Notes: generated by a model not told the origin, from the sequence alone. A stretch of 64,000 nucleotides of DNA from Xiheicaenibacterium sp046351325 (GCA_046351325.1 JAXLYR010000014.1:1-64000); one strand, 5' to 3'; positions 1 through 9,404 are shown, counted from the first letter of the stretch. Numbers and translations: made by a program.

Positions 1-114
1 GTCGAGGCGATAGGTCGCTTTGCACGCGACGAGGTACGCGAGGCCTCGACGGAGCGTGCGGTACGTTCGGACTCCGGCGGGGATCTGCGAGACCGATTGG
101 ATCGGGAGCGACAC
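1..114 (-). CDS. Start of an unidentified gene running off the left edge
   Basis: An open frame of 38 codons begins with GTG at 114 and stays open to base 1. An AAAGGAG ribosome binding site lies just upstream (about 117-123 on the complement), with good spacing. The visible residues begin MSLPIQSVSQIPAG and carry several Arg residues. There is too little to name a family. It would be transcribed in the same direction as the amylase gene to its right and starts 63 bases after that gene ends. It could be chance, but the ribosome site and the absence of stops favour a real gene. Confidence 0.45.
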   Translation of the reverse strand, partial: MSLPIQSVSQIPAGVRTYRTLRRGLAYLVACKATYRLD

Positions 115-176
115 AGCTCCTTTATTGCACGCTCCCGCGCGCACCGAACAGGGCTCTCGGCGGAGCCGAGCGCGGG

Positions 177-1901
177 CTACGGGGCGCGCACGACGAGCGC
201 GCTGTTCGCCCCGAGGTGCAGCACGAGGCGGCCGTCCGCGAGGCTCGCGTCTGCGTCGCCGACCTGCGCGATCACCGTGAGCGCGGTGCCGTCGGCGAGC
301 GCGTCGCGGTCGGCCTGCTCGAGGCCGGGGTTCGACTGGATCTTCGGCTTGAGCTCGGCGATCGCGTGCGTGCTGTTGTTGAAGATCGCGATGACACGAC
401 TGTCACCATCGCCGCGGAAGAACGCGAAGACGTCGTCCGCGCTGCCGTTCGGTCGCCAGAGCTCGACGTAGCGCCCGCGATGGAGGGCAGGGTTGTCGAC
501 ACGAGCGCGCGCGAGCGTCGCGACGAGGTCGAACGTCTCGGCCGGGTCGCCGAGATATCCCGAGAACGAGCCGCTGCGGGTCGCGGGGTCCCAAGCCCAG
601 CTGGGCATGTCGCGTCGATTGTCAGGGTACTTGCCTATCATCCCGAGCTCGTCTCCGTAGAGGAGCTGCGGAATGCCGGGCGCGGTGAAGAGGGCGACGA
701 GAGCGCTCCGGTAGCGCGCCGTCGCCTCGGTCGTCGAGAGCCCCGTCGGCATCTCGCTCGGGAAGCGCGGCACATCGTGGTTGTCCACGAAGTTCACGAG
801 CCGGCTCGCGCGCGCGAGCCCCAACGTCGAGACTGCTGCTTGGACAGGTGAGGCGACCCCGTCGAGCTTGCCCCCTTTGGCGAAGGCGTTGACGAGCCCC
901 GTGTGGAGCGCGAACCCGAACGCCGAGTCGAAGCCCGTGTCGAGCAGCGGCTCGAGCGCGGCCGGGCCGCTGTCGTCGAAGACCTCGGCGAGCAGGAACG
1001 CCTCCGGTCGCAGCGCCCGCACGGCAGGCACCCAGTCGTCCGCGAAATAGGGGCGATAGACGTGTTTGGCGGTGTCCATCCGAACGCCATCGAACGCGAA
1101 CCGCCCGAGGAAGCCCACGCTCGACGTCGTCAAATAGGCCGCGACGTCGGGGTTCTCCTGCGCAAAGTCGGGCAGGCCGCTGAGCGGACAATAGACGACA
1201 GGATCCCCGAGCGAGGCGCAGGTCGCCGCCGCGTGGAACCAATCGGGCCGACTCGAGACGAGCGCCGCGCCGCGACCGCTATGGTTTACAACCATGTCAG
1301 CGAGAACGGCGATGTCCCGGTCATGCGCGTCGGCGAGCAAGGCGTCGAGCTCGACGTCCGTCCCGAGCTTCGGCTCCAAGCCAATGGCCGGGTCGTCCGA
1401 GTAGTCCGCCCAATAGCCGTGATAGCCGCACTGTCCATTGTGCGGTCCCGTCTGTCGATAGACAGGTGTGATCCAGAGCGCGCTCGCCCCGAGCTCCGAG
1501 AGATACGCGAGCCGCGTTCGCAGTCCTGTGAAGTCGCCGCCGTGGAACTTGATTGGATCGGCCGCGTCGAAGCACGAAGCGTCGCCGGCCGCGTCGTTCG
1601 TCGGATCCCCGTTCTGAAAGCGATCCGTGAGGGCGAGATAGAGCACCCGCGACTCGAACGCGCGCTCGGTCGGAGCCGCGCCGCCAGCGCCACCCCCGCC
1701 ACCCGCGCCTCCGTTGGGCATGGCCGCACCGTCGCCCGTCGAGCCGCCCGTGGACAGACCCGCGCCGCCGACAGCGCCGCCACCCGACCACGAGACGCCC
1801 CCGAACCCACCCGAGGGCGCGGCCGTCTCACCGCCGCACGCGAGGAGCAAAACCAGGCAAGTCGAGAGTCGCCGCGGCCCCACACGACGCTCGTAACTCA
1901 A
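177..1901 (-). CDS. GH13 alpha-amylase family lipoprotein
   Basis: This 574-residue protein is a secreted or surface-anchored glycoside hydrolase acting on alpha-glucans. The N-terminus is a lipoprotein signal with lipobox LLAC at about residue 22, then a Gly/Ser-rich linker to about residue 76. All four GH13 signature regions are visible: DMVVNH (202-207), GVRMDTAKH with nucleophile Asp276, the acid/base Glu306 in LLAEVF, and VDNHD (372-376). The (beta/alpha)8 barrel therefore looks intact, and the C-terminal part matches the usual all-beta domain C. The substrate (starch, maltodextrin or a cyclic form) cannot be told from sequence. It is the last gene before the left-edge partial gene and is divergent from the ferritin-like gene. 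Confidence 0.93.
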   Translation of the reverse strand: MSYERRVGPRRLSTCLVLLLACGGETAAPSGGFGGVSWSGGGAVGGAGLSTGGSTGDGAAMPNGGAGGGGGAGGAAPTERAFESRVLYLALTDRFQNGDPTNDAAGDASCFDAADPIKFHGGDFTGLRTRLAYLSELGASALWITPVYRQTGPHNGQCGYHGYWADYSDDPAIGLEPKLGTDVELDALLADAHDRDIAVLADMVVNHSGRGAALVSSRPDWFHAAATCASLGDPVVYCPLSGLPDFAQENPDVAAYLTTSSVGFLGRFAFDGVRMDTAKHVYRPYFADDWVPAVRALRPEAFLLAEVFDDSGPAALEPLLDTGFDSAFGFALHTGLVNAFAKGGKLDGVASPVQAAVSTLGLARASRLVNFVDNHDVPRFPSEMPTGLSTTEATARYRSALVALFTAPGIPQLLYGDELGMIGKYPDNRRDMPSWAWDPATRSGSFSGYLGDPAETFDLVATLARARVDNPALHRGRYVELWRPNGSADDVFAFFRGDGDSRVIAIFNNSTHAIAELKPKIQSNPGLEQADRDALADGTALTVIAQVGDADASLADGRLVLHLGANSALVVRAP

Positions 1902-2041
1902 TTTTGAGTCACCAGCAATCGGCCCTCATCGACCGGTGCAACAGGGGGTGGAACGTGGAACAGGTCTCGAGCTCGCGACGAGCTCGAATCCACGGGATTC
2001 GGGTCGATTCGCGCGGCACACGCGCTGCTCAAGGGGGTCTC

Positions 2042-2905
2042 GTGACCGACCTCTTCTCCCCGATGCCGCGCCCCGACCGCACCGCCTTTCAACTTCATTA
2101 TCGCGACTACCTTCGCAGCCGCGACGGCGTCCCGTGCCTCGAATCCCGGACGCTCAGTCGACGCGAGCTGTCTTATCGCGAGCTCGACAACGCACCTGTT
2201 CGCCGCACCGGCGAGCCGATCGTCGACCCCGTCGTCTTCCAGAGGAACTTACTTCGCTGTCAGCCCGAGCCGGGTCTCGACGCGCCCACACTTTGGGCGC
2301 TCGCCGTCGCGAAGGGCAATCGGGCAGAGCGCTTCGGCGTCGAGAACAAGCTGCGCATCCAGGGCTTCGAGCCCGGCGGCGCCGAGGATCTCTTGACCTA
2401 CGTCGAGCTCCAAGAGGTCTATCACACGAAGCTTCTGCTCCGCGCCCTCGAGGTGATTGGGCTGAGCTGCGAGATCGGCGAGCCAGTCGGGCGCGTCACG
2501 CGCGTCGGCGTGATGATGCTCGCGCGGCTGCCGAGGCCGATCATCGAGGTGCTCGCCCTCGCGTTCGAGCTCGTCGGGATCGCCGCGTTTCATGCGCTTC
2601 GTCGCGAGGCGCACGCCCTCTTCGCGGATCAACCCGAGGCCCTCGCGCGGATCGACGCGCTCTTCTCCGAGCTGCTCGTCGACGAGGTCGGGCACGTGCA
2701 TTTCTTGAGGAGCCGCCTCGGGCCCGTGCGGCTCGGTGTGTCGCGCGCGGCCCTCGTGTTCGCGAAGCGCTCGCTCTTCAACGACAATCACGAGATCCAA
2801 ATGCTCCTCGACCGAACGCGGGCCCTCGACGGCCTCGAGACCCTGGACGTCGACGCCCTCGTCGCGGACTGTCCGCACCGCCTCCCACCGCTGCGCGCGG
2901 CCTGA
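2042..2905 (+). CDS. Ferritin-like (putative diiron) protein of unknown function
   Basis: The GTG at 2042 follows an AAGGGGG ribosome site and gives 287 residues. An in-frame ATG at 1904 is less likely because the extra 46 residues look non-coding. The mainly helical protein has the spacing of a diiron carboxylate protein: ELQEVYH (Glu122, Glu125, His128), REAH (Glu189, His191) and VDEVGH (Glu215, His218). These are the ligand patterns of the ferritin-like superfamily, which includes oxygenases and hydroxylases, but I do not recognise a named family. It lies 8 bases upstream of a GT1-type glycosyltransferase, so the two are probably co-transcribed and may act on the same lipid or natural product (inference). 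Confidence 0.7.
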   Translation: MTDLFSPMPRPDRTAFQLHYRDYLRSRDGVPCLESRTLSRRELSYRELDNAPVRRTGEPIVDPVVFQRNLLRCQPEPGLDAPTLWALAVAKGNRAERFGVENKLRIQGFEPGGAEDLLTYVELQEVYHTKLLLRALEVIGLSCEIGEPVGRVTRVGVMMLARLPRPIIEVLALAFELVGIAAFHALRREAHALFADQPEALARIDALFSELLVDEVGHVHFLRSRLGPVRLGVSRAALVFAKRSLFNDNHEIQMLLDRTRALDGLETLDVDALVADCPHRLPPLRAA

Positions 2906-2913
2906 AGCACTCG

Positions 2914-4218
2914 ATGAAGATCGGCATCGCAACGCTCGGCTCTCGCGGTGACGTGCAGCCGTTCCTCGCGCTCGCGGTCGCGCTCGCGCGTCGCGGGCAC
3001 ACTGTGCGGCTCGCGACGAACGAGCCGTTTCAAGGCTTCGTCGAAGCGGGGGGCATCGAGTTCTATCCGCTCGGTGGAGACATCAAACACATCGTCGGCG
3101 ATCGCGGGCGGGCGGCGTTGCTCGCCGCCGAGGGCAGGCCGCTCGCGTCGCTCCGGGCGCTCCGCGAGCACGTCGGCCCTCTCGTTCGCGAGGGGCTCTC
3201 GCGCATGGGCGACGCCCTCGCGGGCTGCGACGTCGTCATGGGTCAGCTCCTCGCGCCGGGGGCGGTCCACTACGCAGAACGCCACGACCTGCCCTATTTC
3301 GATGTCGCTTATGACCCAATCGCCCCGACCTGGGAGTTCGCGCACCCTGGCGCCCCGCCCAGCCTGGGCCGAGGGCTCGCGAGCCGCCTCAGCTACTTCG
3401 CTGCGGAGCAAGTGTTTTGGCAGGCGTTCCGACCCGACCTCGCGCGCTATCGTCGCGAGGTCCTCGGACTCGAGCCGACCTCGCTCCTCGGTCCGACGGG
3501 GCTCCGCAGCCGCAACCGCCGTCCGGCGCTCATCGGGTTCAGCGGCGTGCTCGTGCCGCGCCCGCGTGATTGGCCCGAGGACGTGCTGACGACGGGGCCG
3601 TGGCTGCTCCAATCGGACCCGCCTGCCCCCGACGAAGCGGCGCGCATCTCGCGTTTCCTCGAAGCAGGGAGTCGCCCCGTTTATATCGGCTTTGGGAGCA
3701 TGACGGTGCCACGGCCCGACGTCATGACTGACATTTGTGTCACCGCTCTACGCAAAGCCAATAGGCGCGCGATCATCTCGGCGGGTTGGGGGGGCGCCGC
3801 TCGGCGCGCCGACTCGAGCGACGTGCTCTTCGTCGACGACGTCCCGCACGCGTGGCTCTTCCCCAAAATGGCGGCGATCGTCCATCACGGCGGCCAAGGC
3901 ACCACCGCCGAAGCGACGCGCGCAGGCGTCCCGCAGCTCGTCGTCCCGTTCCTCGCCGACCAGCCGTTTTGGGGACATCGGGTTTGGAAGGCCGGAATTG
4001 GACCCGAGCCTATTCTCATATCCGCGCTCGGGGCCGATAACCTCGCTCGAGCGCTCGAGGTGATGTCGCTCCCCGACATGGTGGCGCGCGCCGCAGCCGC
4101 TGGTGCCCGCGCGCGTGAGGAGCCGGGCGCTGATCGCGCGGCAGTCTTGATCGAGCGCAGCCTGACTCGACGCGAGAGCCACAGCTCGGGCCTCTCCAGT
4201 CGACCGACTGCGTTGTAA
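2914..4218 (+). CDS. GT1-family glycosyltransferase (sterol/UDP-glucosyltransferase type)
   Basis: This 434-residue enzyme would move a sugar from a nucleotide sugar to a lipophilic acceptor. The N-terminal half starts with MKIGIATLGSRGDVQPFLAL, the acceptor-binding Rossmann fold typical of GT28/sterol 3-beta-glucosyltransferases and macrolide glycosyltransferases. The C-terminal donor site has HHGGQGTT (from His324), then GVPQLVVPFLADQ ending at Asp349-Gln350, where the DQ pair contacts the sugar. The start codon is ATG, 8 bases after the ferritin-like gene, so translation is probably coupled. The acceptor may be a sterol, hopanoid or polyketide; sequence alone does not decide. Confidence 0.88.
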   Translation: MKIGIATLGSRGDVQPFLALAVALARRGHTVRLATNEPFQGFVEAGGIEFYPLGGDIKHIVGDRGRAALLAAEGRPLASLRALREHVGPLVREGLSRMGDALAGCDVVMGQLLAPGAVHYAERHDLPYFDVAYDPIAPTWEFAHPGAPPSLGRGLASRLSYFAAEQVFWQAFRPDLARYRREVLGLEPTSLLGPTGLRSRNRRPALIGFSGVLVPRPRDWPEDVLTTGPWLLQSDPPAPDEAARISRFLEAGSRPVYIGFGSMTVPRPDVMTDICVTALRKANRRAIISAGWGGAARRADSSDVLFVDDVPHAWLFPKMAAIVHHGGQGTTAEATRAGVPQLVVPFLADQPFWGHRVWKAGIGPEPILISALGADNLARALEVMSLPDMVARAAAAGARAREEPGADRAAVLIERSLTRRESHSSGLSSRPTAL

Positions 4219-4272
4219 GCTCAGGAGCGCTCCGCGCTGGACAGCGACTAGCGCTTCGCTTAAATTCGGACG

Positions 4273-5970
4273 ATGGTTCGATTGAGCGCTATGGCGCTGG
4301 CGTTGGGTGCTCTCTCAATCCTCGGCTGCGGCGACGACACCAACACCGGTGGGACGGGCGCGAGTGCAAATGGCGGCGGAGGTGTGGGCGGCGGCAGCGG
4401 TGGCGGCGCGAGCTCCGGAGGTGGTTCGAGCGGCGGCGCCGGGGGTGCCGGCGGTGGAGCGAGCGTCTGCGAGCCCTTCGGGCATTTCGGTGCTCCGGGG
4501 ACGACCTTCACCCTGCCCGTGAGCGGAGATGGCATTTATTACCCCGATGTCCAAGCGTCGTTCCCCGACGTCGATTGGGCCACCCTCGATAGGCTCTATA
4601 TTCCTGCCGGTACTTACAAGGAGTTCAACCTCGGCAACCTCCCGGAGCGAACCGCCGATCGGCCGCTCGTCATCACGAACTCGGGTGGCCAGGTGCGCGT
4701 CGGCCCGAACCTCGGGGCGAACTACATATGGTCGATGGGCGGCGGCTCGCACTGGATCCTGACTGGGCGCTACGACCCCGAGTCCGGCACGGGCGACGAG
4801 GGCTTTCAGGGCCACCGCTGCGGCGCATACGCGGGCTCGCGCGACCATTACGGGTTTGTAAGCGATGACGCCTTCGACTTCACCGGGGCGTACATCCATA
4901 TGGGGTTTTCGGTCGGGGAGGCGACGGACTTCGAGGTGGAGTTCGTCGAGGTCACGCGCTCGGGGTTCGCCGGCTTCCGCTTCTTGAACAATACGTCGAG
5001 CGCGCCGAACAAGCCGATGGCGAACGTCAAGCTGCACGACACGTACGTGCATGACGTCGCCGGGGAGGGGATTTACCTCGGTTGGACGGGCGCTCCGCCC
5101 TCGAACCAGCTGCCCGGGCTCCAGGTTTACAATAACAGGTTTGTAAGAACCGGGAACGAGGCGCTCCAGATCCAGAACCTCGGCGAGGGCTCCCACGTCT
5201 TCGACAACGCGATCATCGATGCCGGACTGCACTGGCGCGACAACGGGCTCGGCGCCTATCAAGACCACAACTCGCAGGTGCAGATGCGCGAGGGCTCCAT
5301 CACCGTCGAGCGCAACGTGCTCGTCGGCTCGGCCGCGCCGCTCCTCAGCCTCTTTCGGGGCGCCGAGGACGGGGACGGCGAGGTCCAGGTGACCTTCCAA
5401 GACAACTACTTTGCCGAGACCCGCGCAGGCTTCGCCGGGTACTTCGGGGGCGCCGCGGGCCCGGCGTCGAGCTACACGTTCCGGCGCAATGTCTTCCGCG
5501 CGATCGACTTCTCCTATACCGCAGTGGACCCGGCCGCGACCGACGTCATGAACATCCTGCGGCCCGGCTCGATCGCGGCCCCCATCCTCCTCGAGGACAA
5601 TGTCTGGGAGGGCGACGAGACCCTCGTGCCAAAACTCGCGACGCCGAACGGTACAGTCGGGACAGTCACGGCGACTGGCAATCAGAACACCACCGTAGCC
5701 CCCATCGCGTTCGTCGACGCGCTCGACGTCGCGGGCACGAACCTCGAGTTTTGGACCGCGGTGACTACGCGTCTACCGAACAGTCCAGCGCGCGCGTATT
5801 CGGTTGGAGAGGTCGTGCTCTATGTGGACGGCAAGCTCTATCGAGCTGTCGCCCAAAGCACCAATGAGCCGCCGCCCGATAACCCCCAATCGTGGGAGGA
5901 GCTCCCGACGCCAGCCGACGACTATCGCGTCGTCGCCGGGAGCGAGCACGCGGGCATCGGTATTCACTGA
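4273..5970 (+). CDS. Beta-helix lipoprotein with C-terminal carbohydrate-binding-like module
   Basis: This 565-residue protein has a lipoprotein signal (MVRLSAM then LSILGC) and a long Gly/Ser linker to about residue 62. The middle has the repetitive short-strand pattern of a right-handed parallel beta-helix, with Asn-rich turns such as VYNNRFVR, FDNAIID, VERNVLV and FQDNYFA. This fold is common in polysaccharide lyases and hydrolases. The last 70 residues (YSVGEVVLYVDGKLYRA, then NPQSWEEL) resemble a CBM5/12-type chitin or cellulose binding module. A role in binding or cutting an extracellular polysaccharide is likely, but no catalytic residues can be assigned. It appears to be a single-gene unit. 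Confidence 0.8.
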   Translation: MVRLSAMALALGALSILGCGDDTNTGGTGASANGGGGVGGGSGGGASSGGGSSGGAGGAGGGASVCEPFGHFGAPGTTFTLPVSGDGIYYPDVQASFPDVDWATLDRLYIPAGTYKEFNLGNLPERTADRPLVITNSGGQVRVGPNLGANYIWSMGGGSHWILTGRYDPESGTGDEGFQGHRCGAYAGSRDHYGFVSDDAFDFTGAYIHMGFSVGEATDFEVEFVEVTRSGFAGFRFLNNTSSAPNKPMANVKLHDTYVHDVAGEGIYLGWTGAPPSNQLPGLQVYNNRFVRTGNEALQIQNLGEGSHVFDNAIIDAGLHWRDNGLGAYQDHNSQVQMREGSITVERNVLVGSAAPLLSLFRGAEDGDGEVQVTFQDNYFAETRAGFAGYFGGAAGPASSYTFRRNVFRAIDFSYTAVDPAATDVMNILRPGSIAAPILLEDNVWEGDETLVPKLATPNGTVGTVTATGNQNTTVAPIAFVDALDVAGTNLEFWTAVTTRLPNSPARAYSVGEVVLYVDGKLYRAVAQSTNEPPPDNPQSWEELPTPADDYRVVAGSEHAGIGIH

Positions 5971-6001
5971 GCGCTTTGTCGGCTCGGCGGCGCGTGATAA
6001 T

Positions 6002-6037
6002 GAACATGTTCGGTGAACGAGATCAGTGAACGTGTTC
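6002..6037. promoter_or_regulatory. Candidate TetR operator: two 10-bp palindromes
   Basis: Two near-identical palindromes, GAACATGTTC (6002-6011) and GAACGTGTTC (6028-6037), straddle the GTG start of the TetR gene. Another GAAC half-site follows the first at 6016. The 26-base offset is about 2.5 helical turns. TetR proteins commonly bind such inverted repeats over their own promoter, so autorepression is the simplest reading (inference). Confidence 0.6.
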
Positions 6038-6693
6038 GGCTGAAGACCCGCGCCCAGCAGAAGTCAGAGACGCGGGCGCGCATCCTCGACGTCGCGCGGG
6101 CGCACTTCGAGCGGGACGGCTTCGAGGGCGCGAACGTCCGGGCGATCGCCGCGGAGGCGGGCGTCGCTGCCGGCACCGTTCTCCTGCATTTCTCGGACAA
6201 ACGCGACCTGCTCCACGCCGCGCTCTTCGACGATCTGGCGGCGGTCATCGCGGCCGCGATCGAGCCGCCGGCTCATCCTCGCGCGAAGCATCCCCGAACG
6301 GGGCAGGCGCTCGCGACCGAGCTCGTCGCGCTCGCCGAGCCGTTCTTTGCCTATTACCGGGCGCGCCCGAAGCTCTCGCGCACCCTCCTCGCCGAGGCTC
6401 TCTTCGCCGAGTCGCCGTGGCGCGAGCGGTTCGTCGAGCAGGTCGCGCGCGTCCACGCTTACGTCGCCTCGCGCACGCAGGCCGCCATCGAGCGAGGCGA
6501 GCTGCCTCAGGGCACACGCGCCGACGTGCTCGGGGCGTCGTTCTTCTCCTTCTATTACTTCGCGCTGCTCGGGTGGGTGCAGGGCGCGCTCCCCGATCCC
6601 GCGTCGCTCTTCTCGGTGCTGCTCCACACGCATCTCGGCGCGCTCGCGCGTGCGCCCCAACGACCGAAGAAACCAGGAGGGACCCGACCGTGA
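6013..6693 (+). CDS. TetR/AcrR family transcriptional regulator
   Basis: This 226-residue repressor has the TetR DNA-binding domain in residues about 15-65: ARILDVARAHFERDGFEG followed by the helix-turn-helix VRAIAAEAGVAAGTVLLHF. The rest is a variable helical ligand-binding domain with no assignable ligand. The start is taken as GTG 6013, which places it inside a pair of operator-like palindromes; a CTG 27 bases later is possible. The stop overlaps the start of the next gene by four bases (GTGA), so the regulator and the alpha/beta hydrolase form an operon. The hydrolase is the likely controlled function. Confidence 0.9.
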   Translation: MNEISERVRLKTRAQQKSETRARILDVARAHFERDGFEGANVRAIAAEAGVAAGTVLLHFSDKRDLLHAALFDDLAAVIAAAIEPPAHPRAKHPRTGQALATELVALAEPFFAYYRARPKLSRTLLAEALFAESPWRERFVEQVARVHAYVASRTQAAIERGELPQGTRADVLGASFFSFYYFALLGWVQGALPDPASLFSVLLHTHLGALARAPQRPKKPGGTRP

Positions 6694-7601
6694 CGACCAT
6701 CTTCCAAGACGAGGCTGCCCGGGCGGCCATCGAGGCCGCGTACGAGCAATTCCGAGCGCGCTTGCCTCCGAACGAGACGCGCGTGATCGAGACGCCGTTC
6801 GGCGCGACCCACGTCCTCGAGTGCGGGCCCAAGGGGGCGCCGCCTCTCGTCGTGTTGCACGGCGCGCTCGCGAGCTCGGCGCACGTCGTCGGCGAGCTCG
6901 GGCCGCTCGTCGAGCGATTCCGCGTCATCGCGCCAGACGTCATCGGCCAATCGGTGAAGAGCGCCGACATCAGGTTGCCCCTCGACACGACCGCGTACGC
7001 CGATTGGCTCGTCGCGATCCTCGACGCTTACGGCCTCGCGCGCAGTCACGTGCTCGGCGTCAGCTGGGGCGGCTTCGTCGCGCGCAAGCTCGCCGAGCAC
7101 GCCCCCGAGCGGGTGGATCGGCTCGTGCTCCTCGTGCCCGCGGGGTTCGTCTCCGGGCCGGCCTGGCAGGGCTTCACGAAGGTCGGCATTCCTATGACGA
7201 TGTTTCGTCTATTCCCGAGCGAAGAACGGCTCCGTCGCGCGCTCAGCGCGATCGTGACGACGCTCGACGACGAGTGGGCGCCCTATCTCGGCGTCGCGTT
7301 TCGCTCGTACAAGCTCGACATGCGCATCCCACCGCTCGCGCGCGACGGCGCGCTCTCGCGCTTCGATCGGCCGACGTTGGTGATCGGCGCCGGCGAGGAT
7401 TTGAGCTTCCCGGGCGAGCGCTTGCTCGCGCGCGCCAAGGAGCTCATCCCCCACGCGGAGACCGAGCTGCTCGCGAACTCGAAGCACTCCCCACCGACCG
7501 ACCCTGCGTCGCGTGCGCGGCTCGGCGCTCGCATCGGCGAGTTCCTCGCGCGCGCGGTCGCTCAGCCCGTGGACGAGCCACGACCCTACGGGTGCGTGTA
7601 G
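6690..7601 (+). CDS. Alpha/beta hydrolase, TetR-linked
   Basis: The start is GTG 6690, overlapping the TetR stop, with a strong AGGAGGGA site at 6676-6683; the protein is 303 residues. It has the alpha/beta hydrolase oxyanion region (VVLHGALASS), the nucleophile elbow GVSWGG, a late acid in GAGEDLSFP and a catalytic His in NSKHSPP. The family includes esterases, dehalogenases and lactonases, and the substrate is unknown. Its place under a TetR regulator suggests inducible degradation of a small ester or lactone. The last 16 bases overlap the end of the convergent L,D-transpeptidase gene. Confidence 0.88.
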   Translation: MTTIFQDEAARAAIEAAYEQFRARLPPNETRVIETPFGATHVLECGPKGAPPLVVLHGALASSAHVVGELGPLVERFRVIAPDVIGQSVKSADIRLPLDTTAYADWLVAILDAYGLARSHVLGVSWGGFVARKLAEHAPERVDRLVLLVPAGFVSGPAWQGFTKVGIPMTMFRLFPSEERLRRALSAIVTTLDDEWAPYLGVAFRSYKLDMRIPPLARDGALSRFDRPTLVIGAGEDLSFPGERLLARAKELIPHAETELLANSKHSPPTDPASRARLGARIGEFLARAVAQPVDEPRPYGCV

Positions 7602-9298
7602 ACGACGGTGCCGCCGCGGAGCGCGAGGGCGCCGTGCCACGCCGCGGGCACGTTCGGGGTCGTCCAGTTGAAGACCCACGCGGCGTCGGTCGGCGCGAGG
7701 TTCACGCAGCCGTGGCTGCGCGGCGTCCCGAAGTCGTCGTGCCAATAGGCTGCGTGGAGCGCGTAACCCTCGGTGAAATACTGGACGAAGGGCACATCGC
7801 GCAGGTCGAACTCGTCGCCCGCGGTGTCGCCATCCATGGTCACGCTGACGTGCTTCGTGTGGATGAGGAACACGCCCTGGACGGTCGAGTGCGTCGTCTT
7901 CGGATCGCGCAGCCCGTCGCGCCCAGTCGAGACCAGCGTGACGTAGACCGGCTTGAGGCCCTCGTAGGCGACGAGCGATTGGTTGAGGATCGAGACGTCG
8001 ACCCACTTCTTGCCGGCCTTCGCCCACGTCGGTGCTTTGCTCATCGCCTCGATGACGCGGACGTCCTCGGCGCGCACCCACGAGCCGTCCTTCGCGTGGA
8101 GGTAGCCGTTCTTCTTCTCACCGGTGAGCGGGATCGCCTCGCGGAAGGCGAGCTGCGTCCCCGTGGACATCAGGCCGCGCTCGTTCGCCTCGAAGCGCGT
8201 CGCGTGCTGGCGCATCGCGAACGCAACCGGGAGCGTCACCGCGTCGTCGAGGGTGATGCCGTGGAACGCGGACGGCTTCACGTAGCGCGTGCGATCGAGC
8301 GGCACGACGAAGAGATCCGTCGTGAGGCCGTAGCGCCGATCGTCGTATTCGAACTGGGACAAGAGCGCGTAGCCCGCGCGAACCCGCGCGTGTCCGACGA
8401 CCAAATCTGCAGGGCTTCGCGGCGTGCCGTCGCTGAGCGCGGGGAGCGCGCGACCATAGAGCAGACCGGGAGGAACGGCCCCGGGTTCGGGCCACGCGAC
8501 GAACGCGGGGTCGTTCGAGGCCGTCTTCAGCTGGCGTTTCACGTAGCCGAGGTCGGGCTCCTCGCGGGCGAGCTCGTTGTCGGTCGGCAGGCGCGCATAG
8601 AGCGGCGCGCCCGCGTTTCGCGACATGACGTAGTCGTAGGGCAGGCCGTCGCGGCGTGGTCGGACGCTCGAGGCCTCGACGACCGGATGGAAGGGGTCGA
8701 GCGTCGCGGTCTTCCCGAGGCAGACGTAGCCCTTCGGTTGGATCGCGTACCAGCCGCCTTTGCAGCCCTTGTAGCTCGCGGGTGCTTTGTCGCGGATGAC
8801 GACGGCGCCGGCGCGCAGGTAGCCGATGCGGCGCGATTTCTTGCGCTGCGGCTGGGAGAAGATCCAGGTCTCGCGCGCGATGCTCGCGAGCTTCGGCGTG
8901 TCGTCTGCCTGGTGCTCGCGGTCTCGTGCGGCGTCGGTCTCGCTCGACGGATCGTCGTCCTCGGGGGCGTTCGCGCCCTTCGCGTCGGAGAGCTCATTCG
9001 GCACGTCGGTGAGCGTCTCCATGGGGAGCATCGGCTCGACGTCGGCGTCGCGCAGCGGGGCCTCGATCGCGGGCGTGCCCTCGTCGAGCTCGGGCGGTGG
9101 CGCGCCCTCGATCGCGAGCTCACCGACGAAGCGCTCCGCGATCCGCGCGTCGACCTTCGCGAAGGTCTGCTCCATCGACTCGCGCGCGATGCGCCCACCG
9201 AGCACGCTCTTCTGCCACGCCGCCGGCGATGGGCAGCTCGCGGCCGACAAACTGATTGCCGAGAGCGAGGTCAACGCGAAATACCGCAGGAGCCTCAT
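7586..9298 (-). CDS. L,D-transpeptidase (YkuD domain) envelope protein
   Basis: This 570-residue exported protein should cross-link peptidoglycan or attach proteins to it. The N-terminus is a signal peptide ending SLSAASC, a marginal lipobox with Cys22. A low-complexity acidic stretch follows (about 66-135), then an SH3-like region (about 140-200: RRIGYLRAGAVVI). The YkuD catalytic domain is C-terminal, with His515 and His520 followed by SHGCVN and nucleophile Cys531. The length is long for this family because of the central 250 residues, which have no clear domain. It is transcribed alone, convergent with the hydrolase and divergent from gcdH. Confidence 0.9.
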   Translation of the reverse strand: MRLLRYFALTSLSAISLSAASCPSPAAWQKSVLGGRIARESMEQTFAKVDARIAERFVGELAIEGAPPPELDEGTPAIEAPLRDADVEPMLPMETLTDVPNELSDAKGANAPEDDDPSSETDAARDREHQADDTPKLASIARETWIFSQPQRKKSRRIGYLRAGAVVIRDKAPASYKGCKGGWYAIQPKGYVCLGKTATLDPFHPVVEASSVRPRRDGLPYDYVMSRNAGAPLYARLPTDNELAREEPDLGYVKRQLKTASNDPAFVAWPEPGAVPPGLLYGRALPALSDGTPRSPADLVVGHARVRAGYALLSQFEYDDRRYGLTTDLFVVPLDRTRYVKPSAFHGITLDDAVTLPVAFAMRQHATRFEANERGLMSTGTQLAFREAIPLTGEKKNGYLHAKDGSWVRAEDVRVIEAMSKAPTWAKAGKKWVDVSILNQSLVAYEGLKPVYVTLVSTGRDGLRDPKTTHSTVQGVFLIHTKHVSVTMDGDTAGDEFDLRDVPFVQYFTEGYALHAAYWHDDFGTPRSHGCVNLAPTDAAWVFNWTTPNVPAAWHGALALRGGTVVYTHP

Positions 9299-9404
9299 GC
9301 GCTCGGCCGTAGCGTCGCGGCGCGCGTTGGGCCAAGTCCTCGGGGACGCTCGCGTGAGGGGTCGCGCTCTTGCGGCCTCGTCGGCAGAAGCCTAATCCGC
9401 CGGC

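Noticed and set aside
1904..2041. N-terminal extension of the ferritin-like protein from ATG 1904
   Set aside because: The GTG at 2042 has a clear AAGGGGG site; the upstream 46 residues are Arg/Ser-rich and non-domain.
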